8,054 bases of DNA from JdFR-22 sp046537735. Its GTDB lineage: Archaea > Halobacteriota > Archaeoglobi > Archaeoglobales > Archaeoglobaceae. Where the stretch lies: assembly GCA_046537735.1 (NCBI GenBank), contig JBKHKH010000091.1, positions 1-8,054 of the forward strand. The letters are read 5' to 3'. Below, piece by piece: positions 1-5,758 of the stretch. The position numbers and the translations under genes were made by a program. Position 1 is the stretch's first letter; each line of letters starts with the position of its first letter. The notes under the pieces are model-generated. The model did not search any database and was not told the DNA's origin. It saw nothing but the letters and a program-made list of their open reading frames with translations.

Positions 1-326
1 ATATTCACATGGACACTAACTGCATCGGCACCCAGTTGGACTGCTTTCTCCACGCTGGTGATCAATCGCTTGTCGTTGGTATCCACCAGAGACGTAGAGG
101 CACTCAAATGGATTATGAGTCCCATGTTGGTCTCTTTCAGGTATTCAGAGTTTTTGGCTATTCCTTTGTGAACCACCACTGCATCGGCACCGCAGTCGAC
201 CATACGCATTATGCGGTCCATATCCTCTAACCCCTTGGCTGGATTGGTTATCCCGTGGTCCATAGGAGCTATCAAAGTCCTCCCGTTTTTCAGTATCCTA
301 TTCATCCTCCTCTTTTTTCCGACCAT
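1..326 (-). CDS. aroA': 2-amino-3,7-dideoxy-D-threo-hept-6-ulosonate (ADH) synthase, N-terminal part
   Basis: This is the first 108 codons of a DhnA/DeoC-type class I aldolase, cut by the left edge of the window. ADH synthase joins a deoxy-ketohexose phosphate to aspartate semialdehyde, the first step of the archaeal route to 3-dehydroquinate and so to Phe, Tyr and Trp. Seen directly: PMDHGIT at about residues 21-27 (the Asp is the family's catalytic residue), HKGIA at about 53-57, GLIIHLSAST at about 71-80, and GADAVSVHVN at the edge. The PMDHG form resembles MJ0400-type ADH synthases more than archaeal fructose-bisphosphate aldolases, which usually read YDHG there. The Schiff-base Lys lies outside the window. 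I chose ATG 326 because AAAGGTG sits 7 bases upstream and the resulting N-terminus (MVGKKRR) fits the family; in-frame ATGs at 332 and 305 are alternatives. An aromatic-rich leader ORF lies upstream. A true fructose-bisphosphate aldolase is the main alternative. Confidence 0.9.
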   Translation of the reverse strand, partial: MVGKKRRMNRILKNGRTLIAPMDHGITNPAKGLEDMDRIMRMVDCGADAVVVHKGIAKNSEYLKETNMGLIIHLSASTSLVDTNDKRLITSVEKAVQLGADAVSVHVN

Positions 327-350
327 ATACATACACCTTTTTTATTTTTT

Positions 351-364
351 TATTTAAATATAAA
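351..364 (-). promoter_or_regulatory. Possible proximal TATA element of the ADH synthase gene
   Basis: The minus strand reads TTTATATTTAAATA here. A TATA box at this place would start transcription at about 328-334, giving a nearly leaderless ADH synthase mRNA without the upstream leader ORF. Against this, the AAAGGTG ribosome site at 334-340 would then lie outside the transcript. AT-rich sequence alone could produce this match. Confidence 0.35.
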
Positions 365-434
365 CAGGCCGTGAAGATATGACAGAGAGATAGCAACCAC
401 AAACACTCTCAAAAACTTCTAAACGGCCTATTTA
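361..434 (-). promoter_or_regulatory. Leader stem B: long imperfect hairpin overlapping the leader stop codon
   Basis: In minus-strand RNA, 434-423 (UAAAUAGGCCGU) pairs with 372-361 (ACGGCCUGUUUA) over 12 pairs, one of them U-G. The plus-strand RNA would have a C-A mismatch at that place, so the minus strand folds better. Inside are GAAG/CUUC (419-416 with 376-373) and GAGAG/CUCUC (410-406 with 389-385). The UAA stop of the leader ORF (434-432) forms the outer end of the stem, so a ribosome finishing the leader would open it. No T-run follows directly, so it is not a plain intrinsic terminator. The role is inferred. Confidence 0.55.
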
Positions 435-518
435 ACAGAAATAGTGCCAGCTAAAGCTAAAAAACCAGAATCGATAACTAAATCCGAGGTTTTGTTTACC
501 GGATATTTCCTGGCACAT
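432..518 (-). CDS. Aromatic-rich 28-residue leader peptide upstream of ADH synthase
   Basis: ATG 518 opens a 28-codon ORF ending at TAA 434-432. Residues 13-28 read FSYRFWFFSFSWHYFC: six Phe, two Tyr and two Trp among 16 residues, including a TGG-TTT-TTT run. The first 12 residues have no aromatics. No Shine-Dalgarno site precedes it, but a TATA box at 545-552 predicts a transcript start at about 520-524, so the ORF would be leaderless or nearly so, as is common in archaea. The ADH synthase gene, the common first step for Phe, Tyr and Trp, starts 105 bases downstream on the same strand. By analogy with bacterial trp and phe leader peptides, it may sense charged aromatic tRNAs by ribosome position. 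T-rich DNA would by chance encode some Phe, so expression is unproven; the two Trp, two Tyr and the position make chance less likely. Confidence 0.6.
   Translation of the reverse strand: MCQEISGKQNLGFSYRFWFFSFSWHYFC
444..516 (-). promoter_or_regulatory. Leader stem A enclosing the leader ORF, with competing inner pairings
   Basis: GUGCCAG (516-510) pairs perfectly with CUGGCAC (450-444). This joins the leader start codon region to the Trp24-His25 codons. Mutually competing inner pairings are also visible: AUCCG 504-500 with CGGAU 486-482, and AAAACC 493-488 with GGUUUU 466-461; the second would form a pseudoknot with the first. CUGG occurs at both 468-465 and 450-447, so the 5' arm has two possible partners. 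Alternative folds are what a translation-sensing leader would need, but no folding energy was computed. Confidence 0.4.
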
Positions 519-541
519 TCAATTAAATCATTGCTAATGGT

Positions 542-558
542 CCATATTTAAAACTTTC
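542..558 (-). promoter_or_regulatory. TATA box and BRE-like element for the leader/ADH synthase transcript
   Basis: The minus strand reads GAAAG then TTTTAAATATGG. TTTAAATA at 552-545 fits the archaeal TATA box and is preceded by a purine-rich, BRE-like GAAAG. A start about 26 bases from the box centre falls at about 522, two to six bases before the leader ATG at 518. The spacing supports a real promoter for a leader of about 195 bases ahead of ADH synthase. Confidence 0.55.
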
Positions 559-593
559 TTTCCAAATTTACATTACAATAGTACTACGGTATC

Positions 594-615
594 AAAAAAG
601 TGTTAAATAAAAAAA
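594..615 (-). terminator. T-tract terminator after the tauE/small membrane protein unit
   Basis: Eight bases after the stop codon of the 155-residue gene the minus strand carries TTTTTTT (615-609), then a short TTT (607-605), and TTTTTT (599-594). Archaeal RNA polymerase ends transcription at such T-runs in the non-template strand. No strong hairpin precedes them. Confidence 0.5.
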
Positions 616-622
616 TTGAGGA

Positions 623-1090
623 TTAGTGTCCTAACGATAGCAGTCCTGCAGCGCTTAGGGTGAGGATTATGGCCACCAGTAGGGATAGTATGATGTATAC
701 TATTTCTTTGCGGCGGATCATTCCAATGGATGCTCCCCACATGCCTACTACTGCTGCCATGCAGCCTATGGCTATTCCTGCCATGGCCAAGCCGTCACCG
801 TAACCAAGATAACCTATGTACCAGTGTCCGTGGGGTCTGTCCATACTTGAACATCTTTCCCATATAGTGTCGGCATCACATCCAACAGCCCTGCCTCCTT
901 CACTCTCACAGCCAGCCCACAGGTTCTCCAGGAAGCATCCCTTTTCGACGGCCACTTCTTCTGATGGTGCAACCAGGTAGATCGCTAATCCGATTATTGC
1001 TATGACTGTTCCAACAAGAATGATCCAGTAGGCAATTTCCCCGTAAATGACGCCTGCCATCGGGGGTTTGGGTCTTTTTTCTTCCTTCAT
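623..1090 (-). CDS. Small three-helix membrane protein with four-Cys external loop, TauE partner
   Basis: This is a 155-residue membrane protein. Helices are visible at about 17-40, 99-124 and 130-153. The lysine/arginine-rich N-terminus (KEEKRPKP) and the RRK at 126-128 should face the cytoplasm, which places residues 41-98 outside. That loop holds Cys52, Cys61, Cys71 and Cys80, evenly spaced (8, 9 and 8 residues between), and a PHGHWY segment at 86-91. The paired C-terminal helices resemble the DUF1634 type of protein that is often found beside TauE/SafE permeases, but I cannot confirm membership by eye. ATG 1090 follows AGGTGATATT and lies 9 bases after the permease stop, so the two are co-transcribed. 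An accessory subunit or thiol-bearing sensor of the permease is the inference; the cysteines could form disulfides or bind a sulfur ligand or metal. Confidence 0.85.
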   Translation of the reverse strand: MKEEKRPKPPMAGVIYGEIAYWIILVGTVIAIIGLAIYLVAPSEEVAVEKGCFLENLWAGCESEGGRAVGCDADTIWERCSSMDRPHGHWYIGYLGYGDGLAMAGIAIGCMAAVVGMWGASIGMIRRKEIVYIILSLLVAIILTLSAAGLLSLGH

Positions 1091-1099
1091 AATATCACC

Positions 1100-2092
1100 T
1101 TATATAACTCCCATTGCCATGAAACCAGTGATCCCAGTCTGCAACAGTCTTACACCTGCAAGGAACATCACGGCGATAATGATATATCTGACAAACCCTG
1201 CTTTGACTCTCACCATTATCTTCGCTCCAATCAATGTCCCTATAATAAGACCGATCATGGACGGCACCGCAAACAACGGAAAGATACCTCCTCCCATGAT
1301 ATACGGCCATACAGCAGCCGTATCACCGATACCGATCAACACCTTACTGCAGGCAGCAGCCACCTTAAGAGGAGCAAGCATAACCAGATTGAACACTGGA
1401 ACCATGGCCCAGCCAGCACCTAAACCGAACATCCCTGAGACCAAACCAACAGCACAGAACAATAAAAGACCTACAGGCGCTCTAGTAACATCATATTTAA
1501 CTACCTTACCTAAAGACTCTTCCCAGTAACCCATACCAAGTGCCATTTTTTGCGAAAGACTGTCCACTTTCTTTACCTCAGGATACTCCACTCGTGAACC
1601 AGCCAGCAGTATAATCAGACCAATGAGGATGACCAGTATACCCAACAAGAACTTCACCAGATAATCCCCAAACTCGCCCATAGTCTTCGCCACATAACTC
1701 GCCAGCAAAGCACCAACGATAGCAAATACTGCATAGGGAACCGCTGCAAAGAACAGTATCCTAACGTTCGCCAGACCTCTCCGCAGAAACGGTCGAGCAG
1801 CTACCAGTGCTCCAGCCATAGCCACAAAAAGCCCTGTAGCCCTAATTATATAGGGATCAATAGTAGTGAAACCCATGAACAACGGAGTGAAAACAACACC
1901 CCCACCAACACCGCCAAGCACAGCAATAATACCTATAACGATACATACAGCCAGAATAACACCGAAGAAAACCTCTGGAGATTCCGCTAGTATACCCTGA
2001 GCCGCAACCGTACCACTGAGCATCAATAGCAACAGCATAGGTATAACTACGTACTTTCCAATATTTCTTAAATAAGGTTTTAAGTAAACCAC
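1100..2092 (-). CDS. TauE/SafE-family sulfite/sulfur-oxyanion permease
   Basis: A 330-residue polytopic membrane protein of the TauE/SafE (sulfite exporter) family. An N-terminal hydrophobic segment ending SGTVAAQG (about 26-33) could be a signal peptide or first helix. The two halves each carry the family's glycine-rich motif: GGVGGG at about 60-65 and GLVSGMFGLGAGW at about 216-228, with about eight helices overall and a polar cytoplasmic linker at about 166-200 (SRVEYPEVKKVD onward). The family moves sulfite, sulfoacetate or related anions; the substrate here is not known. The start is GTG 2092, since GGGAGGGAG sits just upstream; an in-frame TTG at 2107 would put that site inside the gene. 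It heads a two-gene unit behind its own TATA box, 174 bases after the qmoC stop. Context next to apr/qmo suggests sulfate uptake or sulfite handling. Calling it a sulfite exporter outright would go beyond the evidence. Confidence 0.9.
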   Translation of the reverse strand: MVYLKPYLRNIGKYVVIPMLLLLMLSGTVAAQGILAESPEVFFGVILAVCIVIGIIAVLGGVGGGVVFTPLFMGFTTIDPYIIRATGLFVAMAGALVAARPFLRRGLANVRILFFAAVPYAVFAIVGALLASYVAKTMGEFGDYLVKFLLGILVILIGLIILLAGSRVEYPEVKKVDSLSQKMALGMGYWEESLGKVVKYDVTRAPVGLLLFCAVGLVSGMFGLGAGWAMVPVFNLVMLAPLKVAAACSKVLIGIGDTAAVWPYIMGGGIFPLFAVPSMIGLIIGTLIGAKIMVRVKAGFVRYIIIAVMFLAGVRLLQTGITGFMAMGVI

Positions 2093-2096
2093 AGTT

Positions 2097-2105
2097 CTCC
2101 CTCCC
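2097..2105 (-). promoter_or_regulatory. Ribosome binding site deciding the tauE start
   Basis: GGGAGGGAG on the minus strand ends four bases before GTG 2092. It selects that codon over the in-frame TTG at 2107, which has no such site ahead of it. Confidence 0.65.
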
Positions 2106-2133
2106 AATTATTTAAAAACAATGCCAGACATTA

Positions 2134-2143
2134 CATATATAAG
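2134..2143 (-). promoter_or_regulatory. TATA box of the tauE unit
   Basis: The minus strand reads CTTATATATG after an A-rich CATAAAA stretch that could serve as a BRE. A start about 26 bases downstream falls near 2113, leaving a 5' leader of about 20 bases that contains the ribosome site. The spacing fits an archaeal promoter well. Confidence 0.6.
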
Positions 2144-2230
2144 TTTTATGAAATTTTATGAAATACTATCTTAATTTTGATAAAAAATCATAAAGAATTT
2201 CTTGATAAAAATTATAGGAGTTTTGCGGGT

Positions 2231-2251
2231 AAAAAACAAAAAACAAAAAAA
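2231..2251 (-). terminator. Triple T-tract terminator after qmoABC
   Basis: Fifteen bases after the qmoC stop, the minus strand has three T-runs in a row (2251-2245, 2243-2238, 2236-2231) split by single G bases. This is a typical archaeal oligo-T termination region and separates qmoABC from the tauE unit. Confidence 0.65.
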
Positions 2252-2266
2252 TTAAGAAAAGATATA

Positions 2267-3496
2267 TTATCTAAAAGTATACCCCGTTTCTTCTCCGTAA
2301 GTATCTTTGCCAGTGAATTTGGCGTGGGTCAAAGCGATAGTTCTGTATGCCAAATGAGCGAACTTTGAGTATGGTGCATAGGTCAGCAGAGCGAACACGA
2401 ACACCAGGTGCACCAGATACATCCAGTACGCCGAGGTCATGTTCACGAATCTCATCGCTTCCAGTATAATTCCAGTAAAGGTCACTATCCATAGTGTTCC
2501 CAGGAAGAACCAGTCAAAATAACCTCCAATCCCTACGTTGTCCTTTTTGGTGGCTCTCTCCACAATAGCCCATGTTGTTCCTACAAAGAGCAGGATAAAA
2601 CCAAAGTTACCGATGATCTTCACCGGGTCCGTTAGCGGTAATCCCAGCTCCCTACCCATCAACAGGTAGATAAAGGCGATCCCAGTGGAAATGCCTACAA
2701 TGATAAAACCGTAGAAAATACCAAGATGCGCAAAGAACCTGTTCTTGCTCTCCTCACAATCTCCGAAACGGTTATGCAACAGAATTTCGATAACAGAAGA
2801 GACCAGAGATGGTATGAATGCATTTCTGGTTTGCGTCCCCAAATCCACCTGAGCTCTTTGTACCTGTCCACTGCCTACAGGGGCTTCAAGTTTTGACTCC
2901 TGTTCTTCTAAAGCCATCCAAAAACGGTACAAGCCTATTAGAATGGTTATTGCTACGAAGGCTCCCACGGCGAAACCAGCGTACTCCACGTGAGTGTGGT
3001 GAATAAATTCCGAAAAGTGTACCTCTCCTTCAGGTATGTGGAACCCAAAAATGGAGAAGTAAAGTGCGATCAGCAATATGGGTACAGCAAATACTGCCCA
3101 GATGTATCTTGGGGTGCTAAACGCCTTAGCTATAAAGCTGGGGAATGAATATTTGGCGATCTGCAGGTTTCTTAATGCACCCATAATCTCTCCAGGCTTT
3201 GCTCCCCTAGGACAGTACGATGAGCAATCATTGCATTGATAGCACAGCCACGCATCTCTATCGTTCAGAAGTTTATCCTTCAATCCCCATTGAGACCAGA
3301 GCATTTCTTTTCTGGGAAATGGGTTTTCTTCTGGCGAGAGTGGACAGATCACGGAGCACGTTGCACACTGGAAGCACTTCTTTATTGTACCTCCACCTGC
3401 CCTCATTATCTGTCTAACAAAATCGAGGTCTGCTTCGATGTATTCGGCATCAGACATACTCTTGGTTTCAGCTCCGACATTTTCAGCTTCAGCCAT
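2267..3496 (-). CDS. qmoC: Quinone-interacting membrane complex subunit QmoC
   Basis: QmoC fuses an HdrC-like iron-sulfur domain to a heme-b membrane domain, anchors the complex and exchanges electrons with the quinone pool. Counting from ATG 3496 (409 residues), two [4Fe-4S] motifs lie at Cys41/44/47/51 (CFQCATCSVICP) and Cys85/88/91/95 (CYQCNDCSSYCP). A membrane part follows with about six helices near 129-151, 170-192, 256-280, 294-314, 327-346 and 355-375. Histidines in or near helices that could bind heme include His257 (FFAHLGIFYG), His363 (MYLVHLV), His381 (SKFAHLAYR) and the HHTH cluster at about 166-169. The start at 3496 is preferred because GAGGAGGT lies six bases upstream; ATG 3502 directly abuts that site. 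The stop of qmoB is 12 bases before. Length and order match known QmoC. The gene looks intact and is the last of the operon. Confidence 0.95.
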   Translation of the reverse strand: MAEAENVGAETKSMSDAEYIEADLDFVRQIMRAGGGTIKKCFQCATCSVICPLSPEENPFPRKEMLWSQWGLKDKLLNDRDAWLCYQCNDCSSYCPRGAKPGEIMGALRNLQIAKYSFPSFIAKAFSTPRYIWAVFAVPILLIALYFSIFGFHIPEGEVHFSEFIHHTHVEYAGFAVGAFVAITILIGLYRFWMALEEQESKLEAPVGSGQVQRAQVDLGTQTRNAFIPSLVSSVIEILLHNRFGDCEESKNRFFAHLGIFYGFIIVGISTGIAFIYLLMGRELGLPLTDPVKIIGNFGFILLFVGTTWAIVERATKKDNVGIGGYFDWFFLGTLWIVTFTGIILEAMRFVNMTSAYWMYLVHLVFVFALLTYAPYSKFAHLAYRTIALTHAKFTGKDTYGEETGYTFR

Positions 3497-3502
3497 ATCC
3501 AT

Positions 3503-3510
3503 ACCTCCTC
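3503..3510 (-). promoter_or_regulatory. Ribosome binding site deciding the qmoC start
   Basis: GAGGAGGT overlaps the TGA stop of qmoB and sits six bases before ATG 3496. ATG 3502 follows it with no gap and is unlikely to be used. Confidence 0.7.
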
Positions 3511-5743
3511 AGAATCCTTTATAAGGATTGGGTTCAAGTTCCATTATGTCTTCGTAGAACTGATTCATTATCTGGGGGATCTTGTTGTAGTCAGTTATCT
3601 CCACTTGATGTACCTGCACTCTCTCAGATTCAAGCATCAGTCTATCTAGAGTTTCCTGAACCTTTTCCATTCTCTCATTGGCCAGCTCACTGCCCCTTAT
3701 AAAGTGGCACTGATAATTCTCTCCGTATTTACATCCCAGCATCAGTATCCCGTCTATTCCCTTGGAAAGAGTGTCAGCAATAAATACCGTGTTAACAGAT
3801 CCCAGACATCTTACCGGCATCACTCTAATGTAAGAGTTGTATTTGAGCTTATTCATTGCCGCCATATCCAGGGCAGGAAGAGCATCGTTCTCACAGACAA
3901 AAGCAATCATTCTGGGCTTTTCTTCATCCGGATCAGGGACGCTAACTGCTTTGAGCTGTCCCGCAACCATGTCTACCGAATATGCGTTGAAGGATATGAT
4001 TCTCTCTGGACAGGCTCCAAAGCAAGTTCCACACCTCCTGCATCTGTTGTAGTGGTAGATAGGTGTCCCATCCTCAGTTTCATTGATAGCACCAAATGGA
4101 CATTCCTCAGTACATCTCTTACACTGGGTACATCTCTGCAGGAATACCTGAGGGTAATCTATGTCTCCTGATCTGGGAAAAGTACTTGCTCCTTGAGACA
4201 CCAATTCTATGCTTTGAATCGCTTTTAATGCTGCTCCTGCTGCATCATCCATTGTTTCTCTAATGTTCATAGGCTGTCGTACACACCCCGCAGTATATAT
4301 TCCCGATCTTCTAGTCTCATACGGGAAACAGACGAAATTGGAATCCGGGAATCCATACTTAAGAGTGGGAAGGTCAGGTCCCTGTCTGTATCCCAGATGA
4401 AGGATGTTCTCGTACTCTACACCTTCCTTTTCGAGCTTGGCTCTCTCCTCTCTGGTTTCAGGTACATCCGCCATAGATGAAACCATTCCTGTAGCCAGAA
4501 CAACTTTATCTACCTTTAATTTGACGTTCTCACCCAACAGAGTGTCTTTGGCTTCAACAGCTAAACTTCCATTCTCTGGATTTACCCCCGTGACTTCTCC
4601 TTTAGTAAAGAATATCCCTTCATCGTCCTGAGCAGTTCTGTAGAAATCCTCGTACAGACCGGGAGTTCTCATATCCCTATAGATTATATAGACCTTTGAA
4701 TCAGGATTACTTTCTCTAATGTATTTCGCCTGTTTAAGTGATACTGCACAGCAAACAGATGAACAGTAGGGCAAGTGATTCTCATCTCTCTGACCAGCAC
4801 ACTGAATAAATGCAACGCTATCTGCACTAACTCCACCATTGGACATTTGCTCTTCCATTTCTACGTTGGTTATAACATTGGGATCTTTTCCGTAACCCAG
4901 GTGTTCTAATTTGGTTGCATCATAGGGCTTCCATCCTGTAGCCAGCACAATTGCTCCAGTCTTAAATTCAACTTCGCTTCCACCATGGTTTAGCTTCACA
5001 TCGAACTGACCGGGTTGTCCAGTAATACTCTCTATTTTTGTGGACGTGTACACATCGATGTTGGAGTTTTCATTAACTTCGTTTATCATCTCTCCTATAT
5101 CGAAATCCTCAATTTGCTGATACGGATGCTTCTGAGGGGTTACCTTAGAGTATTTGGCTGCCCAACCGCCGAGGGATTCTGTCTTTTCCACAAGATGTAC
5201 CTTGCTCCCTGCTTTTGCTGCTTCCAGTGCGGCAGTAAGCCCAGATATGCCCCCACCAGCGACCAGAACACTTCTATCAATTTCTTCTTCTATCCAAGGC
5301 GTTGGTAATTTCATTCTCTTGGCTCTGGAAACTCCCATTCTCACATAATCTTCTGCAAGTTCCTGAGCATGTTCATCCAGCTCGTGACTCCAAACCACTC
5401 CTTCTCTAAGGTTAGTCCTATCTACGGTACATTCGGGAAAATCAAATATGTCCCACTTCACTCTAGAGGAGCAAGCAGCTATGGTAATCGCGTTAACTCC
5501 TTGTTCTTTAATATCTTTATTTATGAGTTCGACACCTTCTTTACCGCACAGATTAGGGTGAGTTCTTACTACTGGAACTTTTTCCTCTTCACCAACTTCT
5601 TTTAGCTTATCAATATCAAGAGAATCTATGTCACAACCAGTGCAAATGTACAAACCTACTACAGCCTCTTTTTTCTTCTCTTCTTTCTTTTCTTCCTGTT
5701 TTTCTTCTTGTGGTTTTTCTTCTTGTTGTGCCTCTTCTGCCAT
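3509..5743 (-). CDS. qmoB: Quinone-interacting membrane complex subunit QmoB
   Basis: QmoB is the large HdrA-like flavoprotein of Qmo, thought to pass electrons between QmoC and APS reductase. Counting from ATG 5743 (744 residues): a charged Glu/Lys/Gln tail at 2-26; an HdrA N-terminal cluster domain with Cys34, Cys37, Cys66 and Cys91; an FAD fold with GGGISG at 163-168; the HdrA-type motif CAGQRDENHLPYCSSVCC at 315-332; two ferredoxin [4Fe-4S] motifs at Cys538/541/544/548 and 568/571/574/578; and a C-terminal MvhD-like domain from about 612 with Cys617, Cys646, Cys671 and Cys679, a likely [2Fe-2S] site. GAGGAGGTGA sits five bases before ATG 5743, so GTG 5752, which overlaps the qmoA stop, is a poor choice. 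The gap to qmoA is five bases. Domain order and length match the family, so function is secure. Confidence 0.95.
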   Translation of the reverse strand: MAEEAQQEEKPQEEKQEEKKEEKKKEAVVGLYICTGCDIDSLDIDKLKEVGEEEKVPVVRTHPNLCGKEGVELINKDIKEQGVNAITIAACSSRVKWDIFDFPECTVDRTNLREGVVWSHELDEHAQELAEDYVRMGVSRAKRMKLPTPWIEEEIDRSVLVAGGGISGLTAALEAAKAGSKVHLVEKTESLGGWAAKYSKVTPQKHPYQQIEDFDIGEMINEVNENSNIDVYTSTKIESITGQPGQFDVKLNHGGSEVEFKTGAIVLATGWKPYDATKLEHLGYGKDPNVITNVEMEEQMSNGGVSADSVAFIQCAGQRDENHLPYCSSVCCAVSLKQAKYIRESNPDSKVYIIYRDMRTPGLYEDFYRTAQDDEGIFFTKGEVTGVNPENGSLAVEAKDTLLGENVKLKVDKVVLATGMVSSMADVPETREERAKLEKEGVEYENILHLGYRQGPDLPTLKYGFPDSNFVCFPYETRRSGIYTAGCVRQPMNIRETMDDAAGAALKAIQSIELVSQGASTFPRSGDIDYPQVFLQRCTQCKRCTEECPFGAINETEDGTPIYHYNRCRRCGTCFGACPERIISFNAYSVDMVAGQLKAVSVPDPDEEKPRMIAFVCENDALPALDMAAMNKLKYNSYIRVMPVRCLGSVNTVFIADTLSKGIDGILMLGCKYGENYQCHFIRGSELANERMEKVQETLDRLMLESERVQVHQVEITDYNKIPQIMNQFYEDIMELEPNPYKGF

Positions 5744-5748
5744 ATACT

Positions 5749-5758
5749 TCACCTCCTC
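5749..5758 (-). promoter_or_regulatory. Ribosome binding site deciding the qmoB start
   Basis: GAGGAGGTGA overlaps the last codons and stop of qmoA and lies five bases before ATG 5743. GTG 5752 falls inside this site, so it is rejected as the start. Confidence 0.7.

Noticed and set aside
444..520. H/ACA-type guide RNA (stem followed by ACA, plus-strand reading)
   Set aside because: CTGGC followed by ACA at 515-517 looks tempting, but the distance from the best upper stem to ACA is about 21 bases instead of 14-16, and there is no clean kink-turn. The minus-strand leader explains the same stem better.
541..545. Mini-ORF starting at the ATG inside the TATA element (Met-Asp-His-stop)
   Set aside because: It lies upstream of the predicted transcript start and has only three codons.
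327..622. tRNA, CRISPR array or mobile element in the largest non-coding gap
   Set aside because: No cloverleaf with a T-loop, no repeated spacers, and no terminal repeats or transposase remnants are visible. The inverted repeats found fit the leader model.
1047..1529. Plus-strand 160-residue ORF antisense to the permease
   Set aside because: It is a shadow of the GC-biased transmembrane codons of tauE. It has no ribosome site and no family motifs.
2093..2107. TTG 2107 as the permease start
   Set aside because: It would place the GGGAGGGAG ribosome site inside the gene and has no site of its own.
2177..2368. Plus-strand 63-residue ORF
   Set aside because: It runs through the T-tract terminator region and into qmoC antisense. 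Its Lys-rich composition comes from the A-runs.
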